The notes: generated by a model not told the origin, from the sequence alone. A stretch of 64,000 nt of DNA from Scilla litardierei (GCA_030789695.1 CM061130.1:17292561-17356560), one strand, 5' to 3'. Positions 33,332-46,130 are shown, counted from the stretch's first letter. A program made the numbers and translations.

Positions 33332-34109
33332 ATTGGAGAGAGGATTCTCATGGGGAATGGTATGGAGTGCAAGCAGGTTGGGAGTGGCACGGTCAGAGTC
33401 AGGATGTACGATGGCATCGTCCGTGTGTTTGATGGCATTAGACATGTTCCTGATCTTCACAGTGGCCTGATATCGATATGAGCTTTGACCGGGATGGGCT
33501 ACAGGGTAGTGATCGAGGAGGATCGACTGCGTATTTCCTGAGGATGCCTGGTTGTCATGAGGGGGAAGAAGCGTGGAAACTTGTATGCGCTCGATGGGCA
33601 CACAGTAGTAGGCGAGACTGGCAGATCACACGAGTCCGAGAGTGGAGATCAAGCGAGACTGTGGCATCTCAGATTGGGGCATGCTGATGAGCAGAGCCTT
33701 GACATTCTTCAGAGGAGGTGTGTGTTCGGAGGTGATCGTGGGTTTGAGTCTTGCAGTGACTGTGGTGCAGAGCGGCCGAGGCAAGTGCAGTTTGGGACAG
33801 CTGTCAGACACAGTAGGGAGCCCCTAGAGTGCGTCTATGCCGGCGTATGGGGTCCATGTCCAGTTCCTTCCCTGGAAGGCGCGAGGTTCTTTACGGCCTT
33901 CATAGATGACTTCTCGAGGAGAGTCATGGTTACTCTCATGGGATCTCGGGAGGAGATCCATGAGAAGGTGCGGCTATGGAGGAGCATAGTCGAGAGGCGG
34001 ATGGGTAGACCCATAGGAGAGATCCGTACTAACGATGTAGAGATACATGATGTTTGCAAGTCAGAGGGGATCACGTGCCGATACACCATTCCTGATGGAG
34101 ACCCTCACG
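33332..34109 (+). pseudogene. Copia protease tail and degenerate integrase, internal copy C
   Basis: In-frame stops lie at 33479 and 33539 (GGA or CGA in copy B). From 33557 the frame is open through GKKRGNLYAL, LWHLRLGHADEQSL, CSDCGAERPRQVQFG, YAGVWGPCPVPSL, FIDDFSRRVMVTLMGS and RTNDVEIHDVCKSEGITCRY to the deletion point. The catalytic residues are degenerate as in copy B, so their loss precedes the duplication. About 2 kb is missing after CTCACGGTGG compared with copy B. Confidence 0.85.
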
Positions 34110-34892
34110 GTGGGGCTTCATGTTTCCTCTAGGCAACTGATTGCAAAGAAAAACAGGGATCGGCCATTTTCCAGAGAGCTTTTGCTCTCTCATTTTTTGC
34201 AGTGAACGAAAGGCTCGGCTGCCATTTTTCAGAGAGAAGCAAAGGGTCTTGGATTTGAGAATTGGAGGTGAAGAAAGCTAGGGAGCTTCTTCTCGTGTGA
34301 GATCCAAGGTGAGTGTCTGCATTTCTTCTTCCGTGTTTGAGATCTAGAGTCCCTTGGGTAGCTTCTTAGTTTGGGGCTATATTACCAAGGAGTGATCTCC
34401 ATTGGTGTGGGATTGGTCCCTTGAGGAGCTCTACATGTTGTATGGGCTTTGTTATCAAGGATTCACATTTGGTTGAGAGTGTGTGAGCTTGGTGATAGAT
34501 CTAGCGTTAGGTCTTGTTACTTGGAGCTATTCTCTCATTATGGAGGAAGATGATGGGGTCGGTGTATGCCTTGCTTGATCAGTAGTGGAACCGGGTTCAT
34601 TGGATGCTGGATGTAGGTTGTTCGCAACCGAACCAGGGTAAATCTCTGTCTCTTTTGTATTGCTCTTAATTTCGTATTATATTTGCGTGCTTACATTATC
34701 TATCGCAAGATCGTCGAGGGAGTTGATAGTTGGTGACAACTCTCTCTTGTGCCCCTGAGGTGTTTGGTTTTGTGCCTAGGTGACATCTCGGTGGAATTCG
34801 GGCTTGGGATTGTTTGGCCACCGTTTCCGCGTATCGTAGGTGGCATTGTGTACCTAGCCTAAGTGTTGGTGGAGGTGCACGAGGATCCAACA
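34110..34892 (+). repeat. Third LTR of the copia tandem, lacking its first 85 bp
   Basis: It begins inside the LTR at GTGGGGCTTCATG (equivalent to 11899) and ends GAGGATCCAACA, then the right TSD copy TTTTC (34893-34897). GTGG at 34110-34113 is common to both sides of the deletion. Confidence 0.92.
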
Positions 34893-34897
34893 TTTTC

Positions 34898-35367
34898 TTT
34901 CTGATGTATCCAGAAAAGGGTAGCAGGAGCAGTACAAATAAAACCCTAAAGAGCGACGTTATGGAGAAAACCCACTGAGAACGGGCGACGGTGCACATGG
35001 CCGGAGTGCGGTCGAGGTGGAAGATCGGGGAAAGACGTGAAGAGGGATGGATCCAAAGTTTCTCTCTCTCTATCTCCAACTTTATTAGAATTCTAATCAA
35101 CATCCGAAACCAAAAAGAAATGTTATACCAAAATCTCAATTAACGGGTGCCATTTAAATATGAGTATTAAATTAGAGTTACGGTCAAACAGAAATCCTAA
35201 TACACACCCGAAACTGGTATATAGTAAGCCCCAGTCGCATTAGAATTCATAGGTTAATCGACCTAGGGGTTTGTAATTAATACTGAAATCATCTCCGAAT
35301 TGTTTTCAAACACAAAAGTACTAATCGGTGTCCGACTCGGATTCCAAAGATAGATGGTCTGTTACCA
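34898..35367. other. Sequence between the copia tandem and the host gene
   Basis: No gene is seen. The first 150 bp include GATGTATCCAGAAAAGGGTA and a GC-rich stretch at about 34975-35030 and could be the continuation of the LTR interrupted at 11813. The rest is AT-rich, single-copy within the window, and leads into the promoter of the 35490 gene. Confidence 0.4.
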
Positions 35368-35375
35368 TATATATA
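35368..35375 (+). promoter_or_regulatory. TATA box of the host gene
   Basis: TATATATA in CCATATATATAGG lies 122 bp upstream of the ATG. A start of transcription about 30 bp downstream would leave an untranslated leader of about 90 nt containing CATATAGCTAGAGATATAC and GAGAGAGAAGG. This is the only stretch of the window that looks like an ordinary gene promoter. Confidence 0.6.
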
Positions 35376-35489
35376 GGCTATAGCCTCAGATTAAAGAGAG
35401 AAGTACCTGCTACATCATATAGCTAGAGATATACAGAGAGAGAAGGCTTCAAGTTTAGGCACCAACGTTCGTACGTACATACAGTGGCC

Positions 35490-35688
35490 ATGGCGACCGC
35501 TAAGCAGCTTGCATGCTACTGCGTGGTCTGGATCGCCGTGACCGGACTTGTCTTGGTCGCCGAACTCCTAGTGCCGCAGCCGACGATGACCGGCCACGTG
35601 GTCCTCAACTCCGGCAACCTGAGGCTCTACGCTCCTTCCCTCGTCCATGAATCGTATGCCCTTGAGGAAGTCCGAACTCCCTTTTACG
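35490..35688 (+). CDS. First exon of an unrecognised host gene with an N-terminal hydrophobic segment
   Basis: The ATG at 35490 (GTGGCCATGGCG, good plant context) opens MATAKQLACYCVVWIAVTGL followed by VLVAELLVPQ. Residues 8-28 are hydrophobic and could be a signal peptide or a membrane anchor. The rest of the exon (PTMTGHVVLNSGNLRLYAPS, then HESYALEEVRTPFYG) has no motif I can name. Codon third positions are rich in G and C, unlike all neighbours. GTAATC at 35689 fits a splice donor after TACG. The next exon would lie in the gap or beyond. An in-frame GTG six bases upstream is not a plausible start. Function unknown. Confidence 0.65.
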
Positions 35689-35708
35689 GTAATCAAGAAT
35701 TAATTTCC

Positions 35709-36208
35709 NNNNNNNNNNNNNNNNNNNNNNNNNNNNNNNNNNNNNNNNNNNNNNNNNNNNNNNNNNNNNNNNNNNNNNNNNNNNNNNNNNNNNNNNNNNN
35801 NNNNNNNNNNNNNNNNNNNNNNNNNNNNNNNNNNNNNNNNNNNNNNNNNNNNNNNNNNNNNNNNNNNNNNNNNNNNNNNNNNNNNNNNNNNNNNNNNNNN
35901 NNNNNNNNNNNNNNNNNNNNNNNNNNNNNNNNNNNNNNNNNNNNNNNNNNNNNNNNNNNNNNNNNNNNNNNNNNNNNNNNNNNNNNNNNNNNNNNNNNNN
36001 NNNNNNNNNNNNNNNNNNNNNNNNNNNNNNNNNNNNNNNNNNNNNNNNNNNNNNNNNNNNNNNNNNNNNNNNNNNNNNNNNNNNNNNNNNNNNNNNNNNN
36101 NNNNNNNNNNNNNNNNNNNNNNNNNNNNNNNNNNNNNNNNNNNNNNNNNNNNNNNNNNNNNNNNNNNNNNNNNNNNNNNNNNNNNNNNNNNNNNNNNNNN
36201 NNNNNNNN
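35709..36208. other. Assembly gap, 500 N
   Basis: Exactly 500 undetermined bases. The round number suggests a gap of unknown true size. It separates the host gene from the satellite, so their real distance and order are not secured. Confidence 0.98.
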
Positions 36209-36363
36209 TGAGACAATCCCACTTTCGCCAAAAAGTACATGGTCTAGGTGTACAAGTCTATATATTGGATGGGTTCGAAGCAATGAAGGAAATAAGGGGG
36301 TCTGCGATGCAAGCATGCTATGAAGATGATTGGTTGCTCGTTCTAATGTACAACTTCTTTGGC
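36209..36363. other. Unique sequence between gap and satellite
   Basis: 155 bp not found elsewhere in the window. One plus-strand frame is open and reads GLGVQVYILDGFEAMKEIRG then EDDWLLVLMYNFFG before merging into satellite sequence. It might be a remnant of a coding exon, but nothing identifies it and no start or splice site is convincing. Confidence 0.3.
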
Positions 36364-36719
36364 ATCAACAAAGAGAATGATGCCAAAAAGGCACCTGATA
36401 AACATGATTCCCTATCAATAAAGAGAATGATGCAGAAAAGGTGTCACCCGATCTAATAGATCGGGTGCCATTCCAGGCCACGTAAAGCAGGAAAGAACAG
36501 GGACCACATGGGCATTTAATTTTCACGTTGTTTACACACTGCTTGTGTCTTGCACATGATCTATTATATCAGTTTCGGCCTGATAAACATGATTCCCTGT
36601 CAATAAAGAGAATGATGCAGAAAAGGTGGCCCCCGATGTAATAGATCGGGTGCCAAGCCACGTAAAGCTGGAAAGAACAGGGACCACATGTGCATTTACT
36701 TTCCATGTGGTTTACACAC

Positions 36720-39560
36720 CGCTTATGCCTTGCACCAGATCTATTATATCAGTTGACTCCTGATAAACATTATTCCCTATCAATAAACAGAATGATGCAG
36801 AAAAGGTGGCCCTCGATGTAATAGATCAGGTGCCAAGCCACGTAAAGCTGAAAAAAACAGGGACCACATCGGCATTTACTTTCCATGTGGTTTATACACC
36901 GCTTGTGTCTTGCACCTGATCTATTATATCAGTTGTCCCCTGATAAACATGATTCCATATCAATAAAAAGAATGATGCTGAAAAGGTGGCCCCTGATGTA
37001 ATAGATCAGGTGCTAAGCCACGTAAAGCTGGAAAGAACATGAACCACATGGGCATTTACTTTCTACATGGTTTACACACCGCTTGTGTCTTGCACATGAT
37101 CTATTATATCAGTTGCCGCCTGATAAACATAATTCTCTGTCAATAAAGAGAATGATGCAGAAAAGGGGTACACGATGTAATAGATCGGGTGCCAAGCCGC
37201 GTAAAGCTGGGAAGAACAGGCACCTCATGGTCATTTACTTTCCACATGGTTTACACATCGCTTGTGTCTTGAACCTGATCTATTATATCAGTTGTCGCCT
37301 GATAAACATGATTCCCTGTCAATAAAGAGAATGATACAGAAAAGGTGGCCCCCGATGTAATAGATCGGGTGCCAAGTCACGTAAAGCTAGAAAGAATAGG
37401 GACCACCGGGGCATTTACTTTCCACGTGGTTTACACAACACTTGTGTCTTGCACACGATCTATTATAACCGTTGCCGCCTGATAAACATGATTCCCTGTC
37501 AATAAAGAGAATAATGCAGAAAAGGTGGCCTCCGATGTAATAAATTGGGTGCCAAGCCATGTACAGCTGAAAAGAACAGGCACCATATAGGTATTTACTT
37601 TCCACGTGGTTTACACACCGCTTGTGTCTTGCACCTGATCTATTATATCAGTTGACACCTGATAAACATGATTTCTTGTCAATAAAGAGAATGATGCAGA
37701 AAAGGTGGCCTCCGATGTAACAGATTGGGTGCCGCCTGATAAACATGATTCCCGATCAATAAAGAGAATGATGCAAAAATGGTGTCACCTGATCTAATAG
37801 ATCGGGTGCCGTGCCAAGCCACGTAAAGCTGAAAAGAACAGTGATCACATGGGTATTTACTTTCCTTGCACACCGCTTGTGTCTTGCACCTAATCTATTA
37901 TATCAGTTGCCGCCCGATAAATATGATACCATGTCAATAAAGAGAATGATGCCAAAAAGGTGGCCCCCGATGTAATAGATCAGGTGCCAAGCCACGTAAA
38001 GATGGGAAGAACATGCACCAAAATGGGCATTTACTTTCCATGTGGTTTACACACCCCTTGTGTCTTGCACCTCATCTATTATATCAGTTGTCGCCTGATA
38101 AACATGATTCCCTATCAATAAAGAGAATGATGTCGAAAAGGTTTCACCCAATCTAATATATCGGGTACCGCCTGATAAACTTGATTCCCTATCAATAAAG
38201 AGAATGATGCAGAAAAGGTGTCTCCCGATCAAATATATCGGGTGCCGTGCCAAGCCACTTAAAGCTGGAATGAACATGGACCAAATGGGCATTTACTTTC
38301 AATGCGGTTTACACACCGCTTGTGTCTTGCACCTGATCTAGTATATCAGTTGCTGCCTGATAAACATGATTTCCTATCAATAAAAAGAATGATGCTGAAA
38401 AGGTGGCTCTCGATGAAATAGATCGGGTGCCAAGCCAAGTAAAGCTGGAAAGAACAGTGACCACATGTGCATTTACTTTCTAGGTGGTTTACACACTGCT
38501 TGTGTCTTGCACATGATCTATTGTATCAGTTGCTGTCTGATAAACATGATTCCCTGTCAATAAAAAGAATGATGCAGAAAAGGTGGCCCCCGATGTAATA
38601 GATTGGGTGCCAAGCCACGTAAAGCTGGGAAGAACAGGCACCACATGGGTATTTACTTTCCGCGTGGTTTACACACCGCTTGTGTCTTACACCTAATCTA
38701 CTATATCAGTTTCCGCCTGATAAACATGATTCCATGTCAATAAAGAGAATGATGCAGAAAAGGTGTCATCCGATGTAACAGATTGGGTGCCGCCTGATAA
38801 ACATGATTCCCTATCAATAAAGAGAATGATGCGTAAAAGGTTTCACCTGATCTAATAGATCGGGTGTGGTGGCAAGCCACGTAAAGCTGGAAAGAACAAG
38901 GACCACATGTGCATTTACTTTCCATGTGGTTTACATGCCGCATGTGTCTTGCACCTGATCTATTATATCAGTTGCCGCCTGATAAACATGATTCCATATC
39001 AATAAAAAGAATGATGCCGAAAAGGTGGTCCACGATGTAATAGATCGGGTGCCAAGCCACGTAAAGCTGGAAAGAAGAGGGACCACATGGGCATTTACTT
39101 TTCAAGTGGTTTATACACTGCTTGTGTCTTGCACCTGATCTATTATATCAGTTGCTGCCAGATGAACATTATTCCCTGTCAATAAAGAGAATGATGCCGA
39201 AAAGGTGGCCACCGATGTAATAGATCGGATGCCAAGCCACGTAAAGCTAGAAAGAACCGGCACCACCTGGGCATTTACTTTTCACGTGGTTTACACACCA
39301 CTTTTGTCATGCGCCTGATCTATTATTTCAGTTGCCGCCTGATAAACATGATTCCATGTCAATAAAGAGAATGATGCCGAAAAGGAGTCACCCGATCTGA
39401 TTGATCGGGTGCCCCCTGATAAACATGATTCCATATCAATAAAGAGAATGATGTAGAAAAGGTATCACCCAATGTAATAGATTGGGTACCGAGCCAAGCC
39501 ACGTAAAGCAGGAAAGAACAAGAACCACATGTGCATTTACTTTCCATGTGGTTTACACAC
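36720..39560. repeat. Higher-order repeat copy 1 (about 14 of 16 monomers)
   Basis: Counting back from 39561, monomer lengths 262, 180, 180, 262, 180, 180, 262, 181, 255, 180, 180, 179, 180, 180 match copies 2 and 3. The next monomer to the left is 180 bp where the full copies have 262, so the period is lost. One long monomer is 255 bp because of a 7-bp loss near 37865. Confidence 0.8.
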
Positions 39561-42500
39561 CGCTTGTGTCTTACCCCTGATCTACTATATCAGTTGCCAC
39601 CTGATAAACATGATTCCCTGTCAGTAAAGAGAATGATGCAGAAAAGGTGGCCCCGATGCAATAGATCGGGTGGCAAGCCACGTAAAGCTGGAAAGAACTG
39701 GGACCACATGGGCCTTACTTTCGATGTGGTTTACACACCGCTTGTGTCTTGCACCTGATCAATTATATCAGTTGCCGCCTGATAAACATGATTCCCTGTC
39801 AATAAAGAGAATGATGTCGAAATGGTGTCACCCAATCTAATAGATCGGGGGCCACCTGATAAACATGATTTCCTATCTATAAAGAGAATGATGCAGAAAA
39901 GGTGTCACCCGATCTAATAGATCGGGTGCCGTGCCAAGCCACGTAAAGCTGGAATGAACAGGGACCAAATGGGCATTTACTTTCCATGTGGTTTACACAC
40001 AACTTGGGTCTTGCACCTGATCTAGAATATCAGTTGCCGCCTGATAAACATGATTTCCTATCAATAAAAAGAATAAAGCCGAAAGGGTGGCCCCCGATAT
40101 AATAGATCGGGTGCCAAGCCACGTAAAGCTGGAAAGAACAGGGACCACATGGGCATTTACTGTCCATGTGATTTACACGCCGCTTGTGTCTTGCACCTGA
40201 TCTATTATATTAATTGCCGCCTGATAAACATGTTTCCATGTCAATAAAGAGATTGATGCAGAAAAGGCGGCCCCGATGTAATAAATCGGGTGCCAATCCA
40301 CGTAAAGCTGGGAAGAACAGGCACCATATGGGCATTTACTTTCCATGTGCTTTAAACACCGCTTGTGTCTTGCACCTGATCTATTATATCAGTTGTCGCC
40401 TGATAAACATGATTCCCTGTCAATAAAGAGAATGCTGCAGAAAAGGGGCACGCGATGTAATAGATCGGGTGCCAAGCCACGTAAAGCTGGGAAGAACAGG
40501 CACCACATGGTCATTTACTTTCCACATGGTTTACACACCGCTTGTGTCTTGAACCTGATCTATTATATCTGTTGTCGCCTGATAAAAAAGATTCCCTGTC
40601 AAAAAAGAGAATGATACAGAAAAGGTGGCCCCGATGTTATAGATCGGGTGCCAAGTCACGTAAAGCTGGAAAGAACAGGGACCACCAGGGCATTTACTTT
40701 CCACGTGGTTTACACAACGCTTGTGTCTTGCACATGATCTATTATAACCGTTGCCGCCTGATAAAGAAGATTCCCTGTCAATAAAGAGAATAATGCAAAA
40801 AAGGTGGCCTCCGATGTAATAAATTGGGTGCCAAGCAATGTAAAGCTGAAAAGAACAGGAACCACATGGGTATTTACTTTCCACGTGGTTTACACACCGC
40901 TTATGTCTTGCACCTGATCTATTATATCAGATGTCGCCTGATAAACATGATTCTCTATCAATAAAGAGAATGATGCAGAAAAGGTGGCCTCCGATGTAAC
41001 AGATTGGGTGTCGCCTGATAAACATGATTCCCGATCAATAAAGAGAATGATGCAAAAATGGTATCACCATATCTAATAGATCGGGTGCCGTGCCAAGCCA
41101 CGTAAAGCTGAAAAGAACTGTGACCACATGGGCATTTACTTTCCATGTGATTTACACACCGCTTGTGTCTTGCACCTAATCTATTATATCAGTTGCCGCC
41201 CGATAAACATGATACCCTGTCAATAAAGAGAATGCTGCTGAAAAGGTGGCCCCTGATGTAATAGATCGGGTGCCAAGCCACGTAAAGATGGGAAGAACAG
41301 GCACCAAATTGGGCATTTACTTTCCATGTGGTCTACACACCGGTTGTGTCTTGCACCTCATCTATTATATTAGTTGACGCCTGATAAACATGATTCCCTA
41401 TCAATAAAGGGAATGATGTCGAAAAGGTTTCAACCAATCTAATATATCGGGTACCGCCTGATAAACTTGATTCCCTATCAATAAAGAGAATGATGCAGAA
41501 AAGTTGTCACCCGATCAAATATATTGGGTGCCGTGTCAAGCCACGTAAAGCTGGAATGAACATGGACCAAATGGGCATTTACTTTCCATGCGGTTTACAC
41601 ACCGCTTGTGTCTTGCACCTGATCTAGTATATCAGTTGATGCCTGATAAACATGATTTCCTATCAATAAAAAGAATGATGCTGAAAAGGTGGCTCCCGAT
41701 GAAATAGATCGGGTGCCAAGCCACGTAAAGCTGGAAAGAACAGGGACCACATATGCATTTTGTTTCCAGGTGGTTTACACACTGCTTGTGTCTTGCACAT
41801 GATCTATTGTATCAGTTGATGCCTGATAAACATGATTCCCTGTCAATAAAGAGAATGATGCAGAAAAGGTGTCCCCTGATGTAATAGATTGGGTGCCAAG
41901 CCACGTAAAGCTGGGAAGAACAGGCACCACATGGGTATTTACTTTCCACGTGGTTTACACACCGCTTGTGTCTTTCACCTAATCTATTATATCAGTTGCC
42001 GCCTGATAAACATGATTCCATGTCAATAAAGAGAATGATGCAGAAAAGGTGTCACCCGATGTAACAGATTGGGTTCCGCCTGATAAACATGATTCCCTAT
42101 CAATAAAGAGAATGATGCGTAAAAGGTTTCACCCGATCTAATAGATCGGGTGCGGTGGCAAGCCACGTAAAGCTGGAAAGAACAAGGACCACATGGGCAT
42201 TTACTTTCCTTGTGGTTTACCTGCCGTATGTGTCTTGCACCTGATCTATTATATCAGTTGCCGCCTGATAAACATGATTCCATATCAATAAAAAGAATGA
42301 TGCCGAAAAGGTGGCCCACGATGTAATAGATCGAGTGCCAAGCCACGTAAAGCTAGAAAGAAGTGGGACCACATGGGCATTTACTTTTTATGTAGTTTAT
42401 ACACTGCTTGTGTCTTGCACCTGATCTATTATATCAGTTGCTGCCTGATGATCATTATTCCTGTCAATAAAGAGAATGATGCCGAAAAGGTGGCCACCGA

Positions 42501-42845
42501 TGTAATAGATCGGATGCCAAGCCAAGTAAAGCAAGAAAGAATAGGCACCACCTGGGTATTTACTTTTCACGTGGTTTACACACCGCTTTTGTCATGCGCC
42601 TGATCTATTATTTCAGTTGCCGCCTGATAAACATAATTCCCTATCAATAAAGAGAATGATGCCGAAAAGGAGTCACCCGATCTAATAGATCGGGTGTCGC
42701 CTGATAAACATGATTCCATATCAATAAATAGAATGATGTAGAAAAGGTATCACCCGATGTATTAGATTGGGTACCGAGCCAAGCCACGTAAAGCTGGAAA
42801 GAACAAGAACTACATGTGCATTTACTTTCCATGTGGTTTACACAC
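39561..42845. repeat. Higher-order repeat copy 2, 3285 bp, 16 monomers
   Basis: Monomer lengths are 178, 262, 180, 179, 179, 179, 180, 262, 181, 262, 180, 180, 262, 180, 179 and 262, total 3285. Monomer-specific words recur only at this period, for example CATTTACTGTCCATGTG and CTTTTGTCATGCGCC. Confidence 0.92.
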
Positions 42846-45800
42846 CGCTTGTGTCTTGCCCCTGATCTACTATATCAGTTGCCACCTGATAAACATGATT
42901 CCCTGTCAGCAAAGAGAGTGATGCAGAAAAGGTGGCCCCGATGTAATAGATCGGGTGACAAGCCACGTAAAGCTGGAAAGAACTGGGACCACAAGGGCCT
43001 TACTTTCGATGTGGTTTACACACCGCTTGTGTCTTACACCTGATCAATTATATCAGTTGCCGCCTGATAAACATGATTCCCTGTCAATAAAGAGAATGAT
43101 GCCGAAATTGTGTCACCCAATCTAATAGATCGGGTGCCGCCTGATAAACATGATTTCCTATCTATAAAGAGAATGATGCAGAAAAGGTGTCACCCGATCT
43201 AATAGATCGGGTGCCGTGCCAAGCCACATAAAACTGGAATGAACATGGACCAAATGGGCATTTACTTTCCATGTGGTTTACACACCACTTGGGTCTTGCA
43301 CCTGATCTAGAATATCAGTTGCTGCCTGATAAACATGATTTCCTATCAATAAAAAGAATCAAGCCGAAAGGGTGGCCCCCGATATAATTGATCGGGTGCC
43401 AAGCCACGTAAAGCTGGAAAGAACAGGGACCACATGGGCATTTACTGTCCATGTGGTATTCACGCTGCTTGTGTCTTGCACCTGATCTATTATATCAATT
43501 GCCGCCTGATAAACATGTTTCCATGTCAATAAAGAGAATGATGCAGAAAAGGCGGCCCCAATGTAATAGATCGGGTGCCAATCCACGTAAAGCTGGGAAG
43601 AACAGGCACCACATGGGCATTTACTTTCTATGTGCTTTACACACCGCTTGTGTCTTGCACCTGATCTATTATATCAGTTGCCGCCTGATAAACATGATTC
43701 CCTGTCAATAAATAGAATGATGCAGAAAAGGGGCACGCGATGTAATAGATCGGGTGCTAAGCCACGTAAAGCTGGGAAGAACAGGCACCACAAGGTCATT
43801 TACTTTCCCCATGGTTTACACACCTCTTGTGTCTTGAACCTGATCTATTATATCAGTTGTCGCCTGATAAATATGATTCCATGTCAATAAAGAGAATGAT
43901 ACTGAAAAGGTGGCCCCGATGTAATAGATCGGGTGCCAAGTCACGTAAAGCTTGAAGAACAGGGACCACTGGGGCATTTACTTTCCACGTGGTTTACACA
44001 ACGCTTGTGTCTTGCACATGATCTATTATAACCGTTACCGCCTGATAAACATGATTCCCTATCAATAAAGAGAATAATGCAAAAAAGGTGGCCTCCGATG
44101 TAATAAATTGGGTGCCAAGCAATGTAAAGCTGAAAAGAACAGGCACCACATGGGTATTTACTTTCCACGTGGTTTACACACCGCTTATGTCTTGCACCTG
44201 ATCTATTATATCAGAAGCCGCCTGATAAACATGATTCTCTGTCAATAAAGAGAATGATGCAGAAAAGGTAGCCTCCGATGTAACAGATTGGGTGTCGCCT
44301 GATAAACATGATTCCCGATTAATAAAGAGAATGATGCAAAAATGGTATCACCTGATCTAATAGATCGGGTGCCGTGCCAAGCCACGTAAAGCTGAAAAGA
44401 ACTGTGACCACATGGGCATTTACTTTCCATGTGGTTTACACACCGCTTGTGTCTTGCACCTAATCTATTATATCAGTTGCCGCCCGATAAACATGATACC
44501 CTGTCAATAAAGAGAATGCTGCCGAAAAGGTGGCCCCCGATGTAATAGATCGTGTGCCAAGCCACGTAAAGATGGGAAGAACAGGCACCAAAATGGGCAT
44601 TTACTTTCCATGTGGTCTACACACCGGTTGTGTCTTGCACCTCATCTATTATATTAGTTGACGCCTGATAAACATGATTCCCTATCAATAAAGGGAATGA
44701 TGTCAAAAAGGTTTCAACCAATCTAATATATCGGGTACCGCCTGATAAACTTGATTCCCTATCAATAAAGAGAATGATGCAGAAAAGTTGTCACCCGATC
44801 AAATATATCGGGTGTCGTGCCTAGCCACGTAAAGCTGGAATGAACATGGACCAAATGGGCAGTTACTTTCCATGCGGTTTACACACCGCTTGTGTCTTGC
44901 ACCTGATCTAGTATATCAGTTGCCGCCTGATAAACATGATTTCCTATCAATAAAAAGAATGATGCTGAAAAGGTGGCTCCCGATGAAATAGATCGGGTGC
45001 CAAGCCACGTAAAGCTGGAAAGAACAGGGACCACATGTGCATTTACTTTCCAGGTGGTTTACACACTGCTTGTGTCTTGCACATGATCTATTGTATCAGT
45101 TGCTGCCTGATAAACATGATTCTCTGTCAATAAAGAGAATGATGCAGAAAAGGTGGCCCCCGATGTAATAGATTGGGTGCCAAGCCACGTAAAGCTGGGA
45201 AGAACAGGCACCACATGGGTATTTACTTTCCACGTGGTTTACACACCGCTTGTGTCTTACACCTAATCTATTATATCAGTTGCCGCCTGATAAACATGAT
45301 TCCATGTCAATAAAGAGAATGATGCTGAAAAGGTGTCACCTGATGTAACAGATTGGGTGTCGCCTGATAAACATGATTCCCTATCCATAAAGAGAATGAT
45401 GCGTAAAAGGTTTCACCCGATCTAATAGATCGGGTGTGGTGGCAAGCCACGTAAAGCTGGAAAGAACAAGGACCACATGGGCATTTACTTTCCATGTGGT
45501 TTACATGCCGCATGTGTCTTGCACCTGATCTATTATATCAGTTGTCGCCTGATAAATATGACTCCATATCAATAAAAAGAATGATGCCGAAAAGGTGGCC
45601 CACGATGTAATAGATCGGGTGCCAAGCCACATAAAGCTGGAAAGAAGAGGGACCACATGGGCATTTACTTTTCAAGTGGTTTATACACTGCTTGTGTCTT
45701 GCACCTGATCTATTATATCAGTTGCTGCCAGATGAACATTATTCCCTGTCAATAAAGAGAATGATGCCGAAAAGGTGGCCACCGATGTAATAGATCGGAT

Positions 45801-46130
45801 GCCAAGCCACGTAAAGCTAGAAAGAACCGGCACCACCTGGGCATTTACTTTTCACGTGGTTTACACACCACTTTTGTCATGCGCCTGATCTATTATTTCA
45901 GTTGCCGCCTGATAAACATGATTCCCTGTCAATAAAGAGAATGATGCCGAAAAGGAGTCACCCGATCTAATAGATCGGGTGCCGCCTGATAAACATGATT
46001 CCATATCAATAAAGAGAATGATGTAGAAAAGGTATCACCCGATGTAATAGATTGGGTACCGAGCCAAGCCACGTAAAGCTGGAAATGACAAGAACCACAT
46101 GTGCATTTACTTTCCATGTGGTTTACACAC
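42846..46130. repeat. Higher-order repeat copy 3, 3285 bp
   Basis: It begins and ends at the same word as copy 2, with the same total length. Checked spacings (178, 262, 180 at the start) are identical. Differences from copy 2 are scattered single bases. Confidence 0.92.

Larger units (their letters stand above)
11814..34892 (+). mobile_element. Ty1-copia element with three LTRs and two internal regions, one target-site duplication
   Basis: The order is LTR (11814-12681), internal B (12682-31419, interrupted by a 15 kb element), LTR (31420-32288), internal C (32289-34109) and truncated LTR (34110-34892). TTTTC occurs at 11809-11813 and again at 34893-34897. No such duplication borders the middle LTR. 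The LTR-internal-LTR-internal-LTR form with one outer TSD is expected from unequal recombination after a single insertion. Gag, protease and integrase remains are present. No reverse transcriptase or RNase H is visible in either copy, so the element could move only with outside help. Confidence 0.9.

Noticed and set aside
35484..36323. 279-codon ORF starting at GTG and spanning the first gap
   Set aside because: Most of it is N. The real start is the ATG at 35490 and a splice donor follows at 35689.
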